Of a DNA stretch of 64,000 nt, positions 19,684 through 30,688 are shown piece after piece; positions within the stretch are counted from its first letter, which is position 1, and every line of letters begins with the position of its first letter. Below the pieces are notes generated by a model. That model was not told where the DNA came from, did not search any database, and saw only the letters and a program-made list of their open reading frames with translations. This DNA comes from Bradyrhizobium elkanii USDA 76. Lineage in GTDB: Bacteria; Pseudomonadota; Alphaproteobacteria; Rhizobiales; Xanthobacteraceae. The stretch covers positions 4,146,001 to 4,210,000 of the forward strand of contig NZ_CP066356.1 of assembly GCF_023278185.1 (NCBI RefSeq), read 5' to 3'. Position numbers and translations under genes: made by a program.

Positions 19684-19722
19684 TTGTCGTTGATGGCAGT
19701 CAACGATTGAACGGAGAGTCAA

Positions 19723-20913
<1,191 letters not shown>

Positions 20914-20929
20914 CTACGCGAATAGGGAA

Positions 20930-20976
20930 TGGCGAGTAGCGAGTGGGTCACTCCATTCGCTATTCGCTACTCGCCA
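20930..20976. repeat. Palindromic repeat, copy 1 (tuf-rpsJ gap)
   Basis: Arms at 20930-20942 and 20964-20976 form a perfect 13-bp inverted repeat (core GGCGAGTAGCGA), with partial pairing continuing inward. The same arm sequence recurs in the rpsM-rpsK gap at 33556-33587, so this is a dispersed repeat family and not just a local hairpin. It lies 17 nt after the tuf stop and 23 nt before rpsJ. Confidence 0.8.
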
Positions 20977-20999
20977 CTCACTAAAGAAAGAATACGGCA

Positions 21000-21308
21000 A
21001 TGAACGGCCAAAATATTCGCATCCGTCTCAAGGCGTTCGACCATCGAATCCTCGATACGTCGACCCGCGAGATCGTGAACACGGCGAAGCGCACCGGTGC
21101 GCAGGTTCGCGGACCGATTCCGCTGCCGACCCGCATCGAGAAGTTCACCGTCAACCGTTCGCCGCACGTTGACAAGAAGAGCCGCGAGCAATTCGAGATG
21201 CGCACCCACAAGCGCCTCCTCGACATTGTCGACCCGACCCCGCAGACCGTCGATGCGCTGATGAAGCTCGACCTGGCCGCCGGTGTCGACGTCGAGATCA
21301 AGCTCTAA
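21000..21308 (+). CDS. rpsJ: 30S ribosomal protein S10 (uS10)
   Basis: S10 binds the 30S head and also forms the NusE:NusB antitermination complex. The 102-residue product starts [19 protein letters not shown] and contains [24 protein letters not shown], the long loop that inserts into the head. First gene of the S10 block, which appears continuous with tuf because only an 86-nt gap with a palindrome separates them and no terminator T-run is present. Confidence 0.97.
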
Positions 21309-21362
21309 GGTTTTGGATTTTTACGTCCGCCGCTTGCGGACAGAAAGACAGGAAGCACGCCG

Positions 21363-22082
21363 ATGCGCTCCGGAGTGATCGCACAAAAGGTCGGGATGAC
21401 GCGGGTCTTTACGGAGACCGGCGAGCATATCCCTGTGACCGTGCTGAAGTTGGGCAACTGCCAGGTGCTGGGCCACCGCACGACCGAGAAGAACGGCTAT
21501 GTCGCTCTTCAGCTCGGCTCGGGCGCCCGCAAGACCGTGTACATGCCCAAGGCCGAACGCGGCCAGTTCGCGGTCGCCAAGGTCGAACCGAAGCGCAAGG
21601 TCGCCGAGTTCCGCGTGTCCGAGGACGCGCTGATCCCGGTCGGCGCGGAAATCCAGGCGGACCATTTCGTGGTCGGCCAGTTTGTCGACGTGACCGGCAC
21701 CTCGATCGGCAAGGGCTTTGCCGGCGGCATGAAGCGCTGGAATTTCGGCGGTCTGCGCGCCACCCACGGCGTGTCGATCTCGCACCGTTCGATCGGTTCG
21801 ACCGGTGGTCGTCAGGACCCCGGCAAGACCTTCAAGAACAAGAAGATGCCCGGTCACATGGGCGTCGACCGCATCACCACACTCAATCTGCGCGTGGTTT
21901 CGACCGATGTCGAGCGCGGCCTGATCCTCGTCGAAGGCGCCGTTCCCGGCTCCAAGGGCGGCTGGATCTCGGTGCGCGACGCCGTCAAGAAGCCGCTGCC
22001 GAAGGAAGCCCCGAAGCCCGGCAAGTTCAAGGTTGCAGGTGGCGAAGCTGCCGAGGCTGTGGCCGAGAAGGAGGGCGTGTGA
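21363..22082 (+). CDS. rplC: 50S ribosomal protein L3 (uL3)
   Basis: L3 is an early-assembly protein whose extended loop reaches the peptidyl-transferase centre. The 239-residue product contains the loop [20 protein letters not shown], including the glutamine methylated by PrmB in other species. It has a C-terminal extension (about 215-239) rich in Ala, Glu and Lys. AGGAAG at 21350-21355 precedes the ATG. A 6-bp hairpin (21325-21330/21336-21341) lies in the rpsJ-rplC gap. rplD begins 1 nt after the stop. Confidence 0.97.
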   Translation: MRSGVIAQKVGMTRVFTETGEHIPVTVLKLGNCQVLGHRTTEKNGYVALQLGSGARKTVYMPKAERGQFAVAKVEPKRKVAEFRVSEDALIPVGAEIQADHFVVGQFVDVTGTSIGKGFAGGMKRWNFGGLRATHGVSISHRSIGSTGGRQDPGKTFKNKKMPGHMGVDRITTLNLRVVSTDVERGLILVEGAVPGSKGGWISVRDAVKKPLPKEAPKPGKFKVAGGEAAEAVAEKEGV

Positions 22083-22083
22083 G

Positions 22084-22704
22084 ATGGAATTGAAAGTCAC
22101 GACCCTTGAAGGCAAGGACGCCGGATCCGTCGAGCTCTCGGACGCGATCTTCGGTCTCGAGCCGCGTGCCGACATCATTCAGCGCTGTGTGCAGTGGCAG
22201 CTGAACAAGCGTCAGGCCGGCACCCACAAGGCCAAGGGCCGCGCCGAGATCTGGCGCACCGGCAAGAAGATGTACAAGCAGAAGGGCACCGGCGGCGCCC
22301 GTCACGGCTCGGCCCGCGTGCCGCAGTTCCGCGGCGGTGGCCGTGCGTTCGGTCCGGTTGTTCGCTCGCACGCGACCGACCTGCCGAAGAAGGTGCGCGC
22401 GCTCGCGCTGAAGCATGCGCTGTCGGCCAAGGCCAAGGACGGCGGGCTGATCGTGATCGACAATGCGCAGCTCGAGGCCGCGAAGACCAAGGCGCTGCTC
22501 GGTCACTTCTCCGGCCTCGGGCTCACCAACGCGCTGATCATCGACGGCGCCGAGCTGAACGCCGGTTTCGCGACCGCGGCCCGCAACATTCCGAACATCG
22601 ACGTGCTGCCGATCCAGGGCATCAACGTCTACGACATTCTCCGCCGCCAGAAGCTGGTGCTGACCAAGGCTGCGGTTGATGCGCTGGAGGCGCGCTTCAA
22701 ATGA
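22084..22704 (+). CDS. rplD: 50S ribosomal protein L4 (uL4)
   Basis: L4 lines the nascent-peptide exit tunnel and in E. coli also autoregulates the S10 operon. The 206-residue product starts [11 protein letters not shown] at ATG 22084, one nt past the rplC stop; upstream in-frame codons overlap rplC and match no L4. The tunnel loop region includes [19 protein letters not shown]. The stop overlaps the rplW start by 4 nt (ATGA), implying coupled translation. Confidence 0.96.
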   Translation: MELKVTTLEGKDAGSVELSDAIFGLEPRADIIQRCVQWQLNKRQAGTHKAKGRAEIWRTGKKMYKQKGTGGARHGSARVPQFRGGGRAFGPVVRSHATDLPKKVRALALKHALSAKAKDGGLIVIDNAQLEAAKTKALLGHFSGLGLTNALIIDGAELNAGFATAARNIPNIDVLPIQGINVYDILRRQKLVLTKAAVDALEARFK

Positions 22705-23000
22705 AGAACATCGATCCGCGCCACTACGACGTCATCATCTCGCCGGTCGTGACGGAAAAGGCGACGCTCGCCTCCGAGCACAACAAGGTGCTGTTCAAGG
22801 TCGCCGGCAAGGCCACCAAGCCGCAGATCAAGGAAGCGGTCGAGAAGCTGTTCGATGTCAAGGTGAAGAGCGTCAACACGCTCGTTCGCAAGGGCAAGAC
22901 CAAGGTGTTCCGCGGCAATCTCGGCTCGCAGTCGGATACCAAGCGCGCGATCGTGACCCTGGAAGAGGGCCACCGCATCGACGTGACTACCGGACTATAA
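22701..23000 (+). CDS. rplW: 50S ribosomal protein L23 (uL23)
   Basis: L23 sits at the tunnel exit and docks trigger factor, SRP and the Sec translocon. The 99-residue product has the [10 protein letters not shown] opening and the [15 protein letters not shown] segment. Its ATG overlaps the rplD stop; GGAGG at 22686-22690 inside rplD is the likely ribosome-binding site. rplB follows after 12 nt. Confidence 0.96.
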   Translation: MKNIDPRHYDVIISPVVTEKATLASEHNKVLFKVAGKATKPQIKEAVEKLFDVKVKSVNTLVRKGKTKVFRGNLGSQSDTKRAIVTLEEGHRIDVTTGL

Positions 23001-23012
23001 GGCGCAACGACG

Positions 23013-23846
23013 ATGGCATTGAAAACCTTTAATCCCACGACGCCGGGCCAGCGCCAGCTGGTCATGGTCGATCGTTCGGCGCTCTACAAGGGCAAGCCGG
23101 TGAAGACCCTGACCGAGGGCAAGCTCGGTAATGGCGGTCGCAACAACACCGGTCGCATCACCGTGCGTTTCCGCGGCGGCGGCCACAAGAAGGCCTACCG
23201 CACCGTCGACTTCCGCCGCGACAAGGTGGACGTGCCGGCGGTCGTCGAGCGGCTCGAGTACGATCCGAACCGCACCGCGTTCATCGCGCTGATCAAGTAT
23301 CAGGACGGCGAGCTGGCCTACATCCTGGCGCCGCAGCGCCTGGCAGCGGGCGACACCGTCGTCGCCGGCAACTATGTCGACGTCAAGCCGGGCAACGTCA
23401 TGCCGCTCGGCAACATGCCGGTCGGCACGATCGTGCACAACATCGAGCTCAAGATCGGCAAGGGCGGCCAGCTGGCGCGCTCCGCCGGCACCTACGCCCA
23501 GATCGTCGGCCGCGACCAGGACTACGTGATCATCCGTCTGAACTCGGGTGAGCAGCGTCTGGTGCACGGCCGTTGCCGCGGCACGATCGGCGCGGTCTCG
23601 AACCCGGATCACATGAACATCTCGATCGGCAAGGCCGGTCGTACCCGCTGGCTCGGCTGGCGTCCGCACAACCGCGGCGTCGTCATGAACCCGATCGATC
23701 ACCCGCACGGCGGTGGTGAAGGTCGTACCTCGGGCGGTCGCCACCCGGTTACTCCGTGGGGCAAGCCGACCAAGGGCAAGAAGACCCGCACCAACAAGTC
23801 GACCAACAAATTCATTCTCCTCAGCCGCCACAAGCGGAAGAAGTAA
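23013..23846 (+). CDS. rplB: 50S ribosomal protein L2 (uL2)
   Basis: L2 is needed for subunit association and peptidyl-transferase activity. The 277-residue protein is of standard length and contains the conserved [18 protein letters not shown] block and the C-terminal [20 protein letters not shown], which holds the histidine near the catalytic centre, then a basic tail. rpsS follows after 12 nt. Confidence 0.97.
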   Translation: MALKTFNPTTPGQRQLVMVDRSALYKGKPVKTLTEGKLGNGGRNNTGRITVRFRGGGHKKAYRTVDFRRDKVDVPAVVERLEYDPNRTAFIALIKYQDGELAYILAPQRLAAGDTVVAGNYVDVKPGNVMPLGNMPVGTIVHNIELKIGKGGQLARSAGTYAQIVGRDQDYVIIRLNSGEQRLVHGRCRGTIGAVSNPDHMNISIGKAGRTRWLGWRPHNRGVVMNPIDHPHGGGEGRTSGGRHPVTPWGKPTKGKKTRTNKSTNKFILLSRHKRKK

Positions 23847-23858
23847 GGAACGCCGGAC

Positions 23859-24137
23859 ATGGTTCGTTCAGTCTGGAAAGGCCCGTTCGTCGAAGGTTCT
23901 CTGCTCAAGAAGGCAGATGCCGCCCGCGCGTCCGGCCGTCACGACGTCATCAAGATCTGGAGCCGCCGCTCCACCATCCTGCCGCAGTTCGTCGGCCTGA
24001 CCTTCGGTGTCTACAACGGCCAGAAGCATGTGCCGGTGGCGATCAACGAGGAAATGGTGGGTCACAAGTTCGGCGAGTTCTCGCCGACCCGGACCTTCCA
24101 CGGCCACTCGGGCGACAAGAAAGCCAAGAAGGCTTGA
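23859..24137 (+). CDS. rpsS: 30S ribosomal protein S19 (uS19)
   Basis: S19 is in the 30S head and forms an intersubunit bridge with L5. The 92-residue product starts [18 protein letters not shown] and has [19 protein letters not shown] and [16 protein letters not shown], all standard. Its stop overlaps the GAGGA ribosome-binding site (24136-24140) of rplV. Confidence 0.97.
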   Translation: MVRSVWKGPFVEGSLLKKADAARASGRHDVIKIWSRRSTILPQFVGLTFGVYNGQKHVPVAINEEMVGHKFGEFSPTRTFHGHSGDKKAKKA

Positions 24138-24147
24138 GGAATAGACG

Positions 24148-24534
24148 ATGAGCAAACCAAAGCGCGAACGTAGCCTCGCGGACAATGAGGCCAAGGCCGT
24201 CGCCCGCATGCTGCGCGTCAGCCCGCAGAAGCTCAACCTGGTGGCGCAGCTGATCCGCGGCCGCAAGGCGTCCGCTGCGCTCGCCGACCTGCAGTTCTCG
24301 CGCAAGCGGATCGCGGTCGACGTCAAGAAGTGCCTGGAATCGGCGATCGCCAACGCCGAGAACAACCATGACCTCGATGTCGACGATCTCGTCGTTGCCG
24401 AGGCGCATGTCGGCAACGGCATCGTGATGAAGCGTTTTGCTCCGCGCGGCCGTGGCCGTTCGGGCCGTGTGTTCAAACCGTTCTCGCACCTGACCATCGT
24501 GGTTCGTCAGGTCGAGGCCGAGGCAAGCGCTTAA
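24148..24534 (+). CDS. rplV: 50S ribosomal protein L22 (uL22)
   Basis: L22 spans all 23S rRNA domains; its beta hairpin lines the exit tunnel and affects macrolide binding. The 128-residue protein shows [19 protein letters not shown], and the hairpin region [18 protein letters not shown] is without visible deletion. About 18 residues longer than E. coli L22, mostly at the N-terminus, as is usual for rhizobia. Confidence 0.96.
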   Translation: MSKPKRERSLADNEAKAVARMLRVSPQKLNLVAQLIRGRKASAALADLQFSRKRIAVDVKKCLESAIANAENNHDLDVDDLVVAEAHVGNGIVMKRFAPRGRGRSGRVFKPFSHLTIVVRQVEAEASA

Positions 24535-24554
24535 GAAGGGCGCAGGAGAAGACG

Positions 24555-25256
24555 ATGGGTCAAAAGATCAATCCAATCGGGCTGCGTCTCGGCATCAACC
24601 GGACCTGGGACTCCCGTTGGTTCGCCGGCAAGCAGGAATACGGCAAGCTCCTGCACGAGGACGTCAAGATCCGCGAGATCCTGCACAAGGAGCTCAAGCA
24701 GGCGGCCGTCGCCCGCATCGTTATCGAGCGTCCGCACAAGAAGTGCCGCGTGACGATCCACTCGGCCCGTCCGGGCGTCGTGATCGGCAAGAAGGGCGCC
24801 GACATCGACAAGCTGCGCAAGAAGGTCGCCGACATCACCTCGTCGGACGTCGTGATCAACATCGTCGAAATCCGCAAGCCGGAGCTCGACGCGACCCTGG
24901 TCGCTGAATCGATCGCCCAGCAGCTCGAGCGCCGCGTCGCGTTCCGCCGCGCCATGAAGCGCGCCGTGCAGTCGGCGATGCGTCTCGGTGCCGAGGGCAT
25001 CCGTATCAACTGCTCGGGCCGTCTCGGCGGCGCCGAAATCGCGCGCATGGAGTGGTACCGCGAAGGTCGCGTGCCGCTGCACACGTTGCGCGCCGACGTC
25101 GACTACGGCGTTGCCACCGCGTTCACGACCTTCGGCACCTGCGGCGTCAAGGTCTGGATCTTCAAGGGCGAGATCCTCGAGCACGATCCGATGGCCCAGG
25201 ACAAGAAGATGGCCGAGGGCGACAACACGCCGCGTTCGCGCCGCGACGCCGCTTGA
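24555..25256 (+). CDS. rpsC: 30S ribosomal protein S3 (uS3)
   Basis: S3 guards the mRNA entry channel and has helicase-assisting basic residues. The 233-residue product starts [20 protein letters not shown] and has the KH-domain motif [16 protein letters not shown], then the C-terminal domain with [16 protein letters not shown] at 24544-24550 supports the ATG. Confidence 0.97.
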   Translation: MGQKINPIGLRLGINRTWDSRWFAGKQEYGKLLHEDVKIREILHKELKQAAVARIVIERPHKKCRVTIHSARPGVVIGKKGADIDKLRKKVADITSSDVVINIVEIRKPELDATLVAESIAQQLERRVAFRRAMKRAVQSAMRLGAEGIRINCSGRLGGAEIARMEWYREGRVPLHTLRADVDYGVATAFTTFGTCGVKVWIFKGEILEHDPMAQDKKMAEGDNTPRSRRDAA

Positions 25257-25286
25257 GGCAAAGCAGGAATTTGAGGGCTTAAAGCC

Positions 25287-25700
25287 ATGATGCAACCTAA
25301 GAAAACGAAGTTCCGGAAGGCGCATAAGGGCCGTATCCACGGCGTTGCGACCTCTGGCGCGACGTTGGCGTTCGGCCAGTTCGGCCTCAAGGCGATGGAG
25401 CCTGACCGCGTCACCGCCCGTCAGATCGAAGCCGCCCGCCGCGCGCTGACCCGTCACATGAAGCGCGCCGGCCGCGTTTGGATCCGCGTGTTCCCGGACG
25501 TGCCGGTGTCGAAGAAGCCCGCCGAAGTCCGCATGGGCTCCGGCAAGGGTGCCCCGGAATTGTGGGTGGTCCGGATCAAGCCGGGCCGCGTGATGTTCGA
25601 GATCGACGGCGTGCCGGTGCAGACCGCGAAGGAAGCGCTGTCGCTCGCCGCCGCCAAGCTGCCGATCAAGACGCGCTTCGTTGCGCGCATTGCGGAGTAA
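25287..25700 (+). CDS. rplP: 50S ribosomal protein L16 (uL16)
   Basis: L16 helps form the A-site tRNA pocket of the large subunit. The 137-residue product starts [16 protein letters not shown] and carries [20 protein letters not shown] and [13 protein letters not shown], the conserved rRNA-contacting segments. The rpmC ATG is 5 nt after its stop. Confidence 0.97.
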   Translation: MMQPKKTKFRKAHKGRIHGVATSGATLAFGQFGLKAMEPDRVTARQIEAARRALTRHMKRAGRVWIRVFPDVPVSKKPAEVRMGSGKGAPELWVVRIKPGRVMFEIDGVPVQTAKEALSLAAAKLPIKTRFVARIAE

Positions 25701-25705
25701 TCGCC

Positions 25706-25912
25706 ATGGCCGAGATGAAAGTTGAAGACATTCGCGCGATGAGCGACGACCAGCGGGAAGACGCGATCCTGAACCTGAAGAAGGAGCGCTTCAACCTGCG
25801 TTTCCAGCGCGCCACCGGGCAGCTGGAGAACACCTCGCGGATGCGGGAAGCCCGCCGCGATATCGCTCGTATCAAGACCATCGCTGCCCAGCAGCGCGCG
25901 AAGAAGAAGTAA
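25706..25912 (+). CDS. rpmC: 50S ribosomal protein L29 (uL29)
   Basis: L29 is a small two-helix protein beside L23 at the tunnel exit. The 68-residue product begins [16 protein letters not shown] at ATG 25706, set by the rplP stop and by family length, and includes [18 protein letters not shown]. rpsQ follows after 10 nt. Confidence 0.95.
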   Translation: MAEMKVEDIRAMSDDQREDAILNLKKERFNLRFQRATGQLENTSRMREARRDIARIKTIAAQQRAKKK

Positions 25913-25922
25913 GGGGCCAGCT

Positions 25923-26171
25923 ATGCCGAAACGTACTCTGCAGGGCGTGGTCGTCAGCGACAAGCAAGCCAAGACCATCGTGGTGCGCGTCGATCGCCGC
26001 TTCACCCACCCGATCTACAAGAAGACGATCCGCCGTTCCAAGAACTACCACGCGCACGACGAGAACAACCAGTTCAAGCCGGGCGACATGGTCTGGATCG
26101 AGGAATCGAAGCCGATCTCGAAGCTGAAGCGCTGGACCGTGGTCCGGGGCGAACACAAGAAAACGGCCTGA
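25923..26171 (+). CDS. rpsQ: 30S ribosomal protein S17 (uS17)
   Basis: S17 is an OB-fold primary binder of the 5' domain of 16S rRNA. The 82-residue product contains [16 protein letters not shown] and the KYHAHDE-like turn [10 protein letters not shown] 75-nt gap to rplN includes a 12-nt perfect palindrome (26213-26224) but no terminator T-run, so transcription probably continues. Confidence 0.96.
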   Translation: MPKRTLQGVVVSDKQAKTIVVRVDRRFTHPIYKKTIRRSKNYHAHDENNQFKPGDMVWIEESKPISKLKRWTVVRGEHKKTA

Positions 26172-26246
26172 TTAATTCGGCCTGGCCGAGGGAATTCAGG
26201 GAAATTTTGAGCGCGCTTAAGCGCAGAAAGAGGACGAGGTGCATCA

Positions 26247-26615
26247 ATGATTCAGATGCAGACCAACCTCGACGTGGCCGATAATTCAGGCGCACGCCGT
26301 GTCATGTGCATCAAGGTTCTTGGAGGTTCCAAGCGCCGCTATGCCACCGTGGGCGACGTTATCGTTGTGTCGATCAAGGAAGCCATTCCGCGTGGCAAGG
26401 TGAAGAAGGGCGACGTGATGAAGGCCGTCGTGGTCCGGGTCCGCAAGGACATCCGCCGCGCCGACGGTTCGGTCATCCGCTTCGACCGCAACGCCGCCGT
26501 GCTGATCAACAATCAGTCCGAGCCGGTCGGCACCCGTATCTTCGGGCCGGTGCCGCGCGAGCTGCGCGCCAAGAACCACATGAAGATCATTTCGCTCGCG
26601 CCGGAGGTGCTGTGA
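26247..26615 (+). CDS. rplN: 50S ribosomal protein L14 (uL14)
   Basis: L14 is at the subunit interface and is the usual binding site of the silencing factor RsfS. The 122-residue product shows [20 protein letters not shown] and [14 protein letters not shown], both family hallmarks. First gene of the spc block; its stop shares one base with the rplX ATG. Confidence 0.97.
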
Positions 26616-26929
26616 TGGCTGCCAAGATCCGCAAGGGCGACAAGGTGATGGTGCTCACCGGCCGCGACAAGGGTCGCACCGGCGAGGTGTTCGAGGTGCG
26701 TCCGGACGAGAACAAGGCTCTCGTTCGCGGCATCAACATGGTGAAGCGCCACCAGAAGCAGACCCAGACCCAGGAAGGCGGCATCATCTCCAAGGAGATG
26801 CCGATCGACCTTTCGAACATTGCGTATGTCGGCAAGGACGGAAAGCCGACCCGCATCGGGTTCAAGATTCAGGCCGATGGCAAGAAGGTTCGTGTTGCCA
26901 AGAGCTCGGGAGCAGAGATCGATGGCTGA
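26615..26929 (+). CDS. rplX: 50S ribosomal protein L24 (uL24)
   Basis: L24 initiates 50S assembly near the tunnel exit. The 104-residue product starts [20 protein letters not shown], a KOW motif, and contains [11 protein letters not shown] and QGGI-type segment [16 protein letters not shown] 26615 overlaps the last base of the rplN stop, and its own stop lies 8 nt inside rplE, so the three genes are translationally coupled. Confidence 0.96.
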   Translation: MAAKIRKGDKVMVLTGRDKGRTGEVFEVRPDENKALVRGINMVKRHQKQTQTQEGGIISKEMPIDLSNIAYVGKDGKPTRIGFKIQADGKKVRVAKSSGAEIDG

Positions 26930-27479
26930 TACAGCTTACACGCCGCGTCTGCGCGCGGAGTATGACAAGAAGATCCGCGGCATGATGACCGAGAAGTTCG
27001 GTTATGCCAATGTGATGCAGGTGCCGCGCCTCGACAAGGTCGTGCTCAACATGGGCGTCGGCGACTCCGTCAACGACCGCAAGAAGGCCGAGACCGCCGC
27101 CGCCGAGCTGACCCAGATCGCCGGCCAGAAGGCGATCGTGACCTATTCGCGGATCGCGATCGCGACCTTCAAGCTGCGCGAGAACCAGCCGATCGGCTGC
27201 AAGGTCACGCTGCGCAAGACCCATATGTACGAGTTCATCGACCGCCTGGTGAACGTGGCGCTGCCCCGCGTCCGCGACTTCCGCGGCCTGAACCCGAAGA
27301 GCTTCGATGGCCGCGGCAACTATTCGCTCGGCATCAAGGAGCACATCATTTTCCCCGAGATCGACTTCGACAAGGTCTCGGAAGCGCGTGGCATGGACAT
27401 CACGGTCTGCACCACCGCCAAGACCGACGACGAGGCGCGTGCCTTGTTGACCGCTTTCAATTTCCCGTTCCGGCAGTGA
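26922..27479 (+). CDS. rplE: 50S ribosomal protein L5 (uL5)
   Basis: L5 binds 5S rRNA and forms the bridge to S13/S19 in the 30S head. The 185-residue product starts [18 protein letters not shown] at ATG 26922; longer in-frame starts lie inside rplX and are not L5-like. Conserved segments include [31 protein letters not shown] and [16 protein letters not shown]. Confidence 0.97.
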   Translation: MADTAYTPRLRAEYDKKIRGMMTEKFGYANVMQVPRLDKVVLNMGVGDSVNDRKKAETAAAELTQIAGQKAIVTYSRIAIATFKLRENQPIGCKVTLRKTHMYEFIDRLVNVALPRVRDFRGLNPKSFDGRGNYSLGIKEHIIFPEIDFDKVSEARGMDITVCTTAKTDDEARALLTAFNFPFRQ

Positions 27480-27525
27480 GTAGCTGAGCCAAAGCCACTC
27501 AAACGCGGATACCCAGGAGCCAAGC

Positions 27526-27831
27526 ATGGCAAAGAAGAGTTCAGTCGAGAAGAACAACCGGCGCAAGCGGATGGCGAAGAACGCCGGCCCGCGCCGCGAG
27601 AAGCTGAAGGCGATCATCGCCGACAAGACCAAGCCGATGGAAGAGCGCTTCGCGGCGACGCTGAAGCTCGCCGAGATGCCGCGCAACTCGTCGCCGACGC
27701 GCATCCGCAACCGTTGCGAGCTGACCGGGCGTCCGCGCTCGAACTATCGCAAGAACAAGCTCTCGCGCATCGCGCTGCGTGAACTCGGCTCCAAGGGCCT
27801 GGTTCCCGGCCTCGTGAAGTCGAGCTGGTAA
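27526..27831 (+). CDS. rpsN: 30S ribosomal protein S14 (uS14)
   Basis: S14 is in the 30S head near the decoding site. The 101-residue protein is the long form. Its central [15 protein letters not shown] has a single cysteine and no CxxC pairs, so it is the zinc-independent type. AGGAG at 27515-27519 supports the ATG. rpsH follows after 16 nt. Confidence 0.97.
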   Translation: MAKKSSVEKNNRRKRMAKNAGPRREKLKAIIADKTKPMEERFAATLKLAEMPRNSSPTRIRNRCELTGRPRSNYRKNKLSRIALRELGSKGLVPGLVKSSW

Positions 27832-27847
27832 GGGGAGGGTCGGAACA

Positions 27848-28246
27848 ATGTCTACGCACGATCCGATCAGCGATCTCATCACCCGCATCCGCAACGCGCA
27901 GATGCGCTCCAAGTCCAAGGTCTCGAGCCCCGGCTCGAAGATGCGCGCCAACGTGCTCGAGGTGCTGAAGTCCGAGGGTTACATCCGCGGCTACGCCAGC
28001 GTCGAGCATGCCTCGGGCCGCAGCGAGCTCGAGATCGAGCTGAAGTATTTCGACGGCGAGCCCGTCATCCGCGAGATCGAGCGGGTGTCGAAGCCGGGCC
28101 GCCGCGTTTACGCCTCGGTGAAGAACCTGCCGCGCGTGAACAACGGTCTCGGCATTTCGGTGTTGTCGACGCCGAAGGGAATCATGGCTGACCACCAGGC
28201 GCGCGACGCCAACGTGGGCGGCGAAGTTCTCTTCACGGTGTTCTGA
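27848..28246 (+). CDS. rpsH: 30S ribosomal protein S8 (uS8)
   Basis: S8 is a central-domain 16S rRNA binder and the spc-operon autoregulator in E. coli. The 132-residue product starts [18 protein letters not shown] and ends with [26 protein letters not shown], which matches the family C-terminal signature. A purine-rich GGGGAGGG precedes the ATG. Confidence 0.97.
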   Translation: MSTHDPISDLITRIRNAQMRSKSKVSSPGSKMRANVLEVLKSEGYIRGYASVEHASGRSELEIELKYFDGEPVIREIERVSKPGRRVYASVKNLPRVNNGLGISVLSTPKGIMADHQARDANVGGEVLFTVF

Positions 28247-28260
28247 GGAAGGATATTGCG

Positions 28261-28794
28261 ATGTCACGTATCGGCAAAAGGCCGGTGGCGATCCCGTCGG
28301 GTGTGACGGCGACCGTCGAGGGCCAGACGGTCAAGGTGAAGGGGCCGAAGGGCCAGCTTCAGTTCGTCGTGCATGACGACGTCGAGGTGAAGTTCGAGAA
28401 CGGCCAGGTCAAGGTCGCTCCGCGGGTCAAGACCAACCGCGCGCAGGCGATGTACGGCACCGCGCGCGCGCAGGTCGCCAACCTCGTCGAGGGCGTCACC
28501 AAGGGCTTCGAGAGGAAGCTCGAGATCACCGGCGTCGGCTACCGCGCCGCGATGCAGGGCAAGAACCTGCAGCTCGCGCTCGGCTACAGCCACGACGTGG
28601 TGTACGCGATCCCGGAAGGCATCACCATCGCGGTGCCGAAGCCGACCGAGATCACGATCACCGGCAACGATCCGCAGCGCGTCGGCCAGGTCGCCGCCGA
28701 GATCCGCGCCTACCGTCCGCCGGAGCCCTACAAGGGCAAGGGCGTGAAGTACGCCAACGAATTCATCTTCCGCAAGGAAGGCAAGAAGAAGTAA
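28261..28794 (+). CDS. rplF: 50S ribosomal protein L6 (uL6)
   Basis: L6 is near the factor-binding site and stabilises the sarcin-ricin region. The 177-residue product starts [15 protein letters not shown] and has the signature [14 protein letters not shown] near the C-terminus. rplR follows 11 nt later. Confidence 0.97.
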   Translation: MSRIGKRPVAIPSGVTATVEGQTVKVKGPKGQLQFVVHDDVEVKFENGQVKVAPRVKTNRAQAMYGTARAQVANLVEGVTKGFERKLEITGVGYRAAMQGKNLQLALGYSHDVVYAIPEGITIAVPKPTEITITGNDPQRVGQVAAEIRAYRPPEPYKGKGVKYANEFIFRKEGKKK

Positions 28795-28805
28795 CGGAGC
28801 CGGTC

Positions 28806-29165
28806 ATGTCACTCAAGGTTACGAATGCCCGGCGCAAGCAGCGCGTGCGCCTTGCGCTTCGCCGCTCGGCAGGCGGCCGTCCGCGGCTGTCGGTGTTCCG
28901 CTCGTCCAAGCACATCTACGCCCAGGTCATCGACGACCAGAAGGGCGAGACGCTCGCTTCCGCCTCGTCGCTGGAGAAGACCATGCGCGACGCCGGCAAG
29001 ACCGGCGCCGACATCGATGCGGCGAAGGCGGTCGGCAAGCTGCTCGCCGAGCGCGCGGCGCAGAAGGGTGTCAAGGAAGTCGTGTTCGATCGCGGCGCCT
29101 ACATCTATCACGGGCGCGTCAAGGCGCTCGCGGATGCGGCGCGCGAAGGCGGATTGAGCTTCTAA
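28806..29165 (+). CDS. rplR: 50S ribosomal protein L18 (uL18)
   Basis: L18 binds 5S rRNA with L5 and L25. The 119-residue product contains [18 protein letters not shown] and [19 protein letters not shown], both conserved. The 58-nt gap to rpsE holds a small 5-bp hairpin (29190-29194/29200-29204). Confidence 0.96.
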   Translation: MSLKVTNARRKQRVRLALRRSAGGRPRLSVFRSSKHIYAQVIDDQKGETLASASSLEKTMRDAGKTGADIDAAKAVGKLLAERAAQKGVKEVVFDRGAYIYHGRVKALADAAREGGLSF

Positions 29166-29223
29166 ACTTTACGAACGATGACGAGGAAAGAGGCGCAAGG
29201 CCTCCTAGAGATTGGAAAACACC

Positions 29224-29799
29224 ATGGCAGGTGAACGCGAACGCGGCGGACGCGAACGGAGCAGGGAGCGCGAGGAGCGCGACAGCGAGTTCGTCGACAA
29301 GCTCGTCCACATCAATCGCGTGGCGAAGGTCGTCAAGGGCGGCAAGCGCTTCGGCTTTGCGGCGCTGGTCGTGATCGGCGACCAGAAGGGCCGGGTCGGG
29401 TTCGGCCACGGCAAGGCGCGCGAAGTTCCGGAAGCGATCCGCAAGGCGACCGAATCGGCGAAGCGCAATTTGACGCGCGTCGCGCTGCGTGAAGGCCGCA
29501 CGCTGCATCACGACATCGCCGGCCGTCACGGCGCCGGCCGCGTCTACCTGCGTGCCGCTCCGGCCGGTACCGGCATCATCGCCGGCGGCCCGATGCGCGC
29601 GGTGTTCGAGACGCTCGGCATCCAGGACGTGGTGGCGAAGTCGATCGGCTCGTCGAATCCCTACAACATGGTTCGCGCGACGTTCGACGCGCTGAAGCAT
29701 CAGGATTCGCCGCGCTCGGTGGCGGCGCGCCGCAACATCAAGGTCTCCACCCTGCAGTCGCGCCGCGTCGGCGGCGATGCCGAAGTGGTGGCGGAATAA
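29224..29799 (+). CDS. rpsE: 30S ribosomal protein S5 (uS5)
   Basis: S5 contributes to decoding fidelity and the mRNA entry channel; spectinomycin resistance maps here. The 191-residue product has an unusually charged N-terminus (Arg/Glu/Gly-rich, about residues 1-25) before the conserved [20 protein letters not shown] domain and the [15 protein letters not shown] motif. The ATG at 29224 lacks a strong ribosome-binding site; a TTG 12 nt upstream is the only close alternative. Its open frame ends 34 nt before the rpmD start. Confidence 0.96.
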   Translation: MAGERERGGRERSREREERDSEFVDKLVHINRVAKVVKGGKRFGFAALVVIGDQKGRVGFGHGKAREVPEAIRKATESAKRNLTRVALREGRTLHHDIAGRHGAGRVYLRAAPAGTGIIAGGPMRAVFETLGIQDVVAKSIGSSNPYNMVRATFDALKHQDSPRSVAARRNIKVSTLQSRRVGGDAEVVAE

Positions 29800-29833
29800 C
29801 CCGCGCGACCAGCGCTTTCTGGAGTTCAAGACG

Positions 29834-30025
29834 ATGGCCAAGGCCAGCAAGACGATCAAGGTCGAGCAGACCGGCAGCGCAATCCGCCGCCATCACTCGC
29901 AGCGTTCGACGCTGATCGGCCTCAAGCTCAACAAGATCGGCCGGGTTGCCGAGCTGCAGGATACCCCTGAAGTTCGCGGCATGATCAGCAAGGTTCAGCA
30001 TCTCGTCCGCGTCGTCGGCGAGTAA
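29834..30025 (+). CDS. rpmD: 50S ribosomal protein L30 (uL30)
   Basis: L30 is a small 50S protein present in most but not all bacteria. The 63-residue product starts [19 protein letters not shown] and contains [11 protein letters not shown] and [14 protein letters not shown] 29834 is used because the longer frame from 29777 overlaps rpsE and adds unrelated residues; GGAG at 29821-29824 is well placed. Confidence 0.95.
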   Translation: MAKASKTIKVEQTGSAIRRHHSQRSTLIGLKLNKIGRVAELQDTPEVRGMISKVQHLVRVVGE

Positions 30026-30046
30026 GCAGAGATAAGGAGAAGGGCG

Positions 30047-30532
30047 ATGAAGCTCAGCGATATCGCCGACAACGCCGGCTCGCGCAAGAAGCGCATGCGT
30101 GTCGGCCGTGGCATCGGTTCCGGCAAGGGCAAGACCTCGGGCCGCGGCGGCAAGGGCCAGACCGCGCGTTCGGGCGTCCGCATCAAGGGTTTCGAAGGCG
30201 GCCAGATGCCGATGCATCGCCGTCTGCCGAAGCGCGGCTTCAACAACATCTTCCGGCTCGACTTCGCCGAGATCAATCTCGACCGTCTGCAGGAAGCGAT
30301 CGACAACAAGCTGGTCGATGCGAGCGCGACGGTGAACGTCGAATCGCTGGTGAAGGCCGGCGTGCTGCGCCGCGCCAAGGACGGCCTGCGGCTGCTCGGC
30401 CGCGGCGAGATCAAGACCAGGCTGACCATCGAGGTGCACGGCGCTTCCAAGTCGGCCATTGCCGCGGTCGAGAAGGCCGGCGGCTCGGTCAAGATCCTGG
30501 CCCCCGCCAAGGAAGAAGGCGAGGCGGCGTAA
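30047..30532 (+). CDS. rplO: 50S ribosomal protein L15 (uL15)
   Basis: L15 is a late-assembly 50S protein. The 161-residue product starts [20 protein letters not shown] and shows the Gly/Lys-rich [17 protein letters not shown] and [18 protein letters not shown] blocks. A 156-nt gap to secY follows without an evident terminator. Confidence 0.97.
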   Translation: MKLSDIADNAGSRKKRMRVGRGIGSGKGKTSGRGGKGQTARSGVRIKGFEGGQMPMHRRLPKRGFNNIFRLDFAEINLDRLQEAIDNKLVDASATVNVESLVKAGVLRRAKDGLRLLGRGEIKTRLTIEVHGASKSAIAAVEKAGGSVKILAPAKEEGEAA

Positions 30533-30688
30533 CATCTGCGTCATTGCCCGCGACGCGCCGGCAATCCGCAGATCGAATGATGGACTTATCGAGGCCGAGC
30601 ACCAGATAATGTCCGGTGTCTGCCGGCGCCCAGGGAATTGATCTCTTTGGGGGCGCCGGCGAAGCGGGCTCCGGGAGAAAGCCGAAAC

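Noticed and set aside
20930..20976. Terminator between tuf and rpsJ
   Set aside because: The palindrome has no T-run on the sense side, and S10 operon genes follow closely; treated as a repeat.
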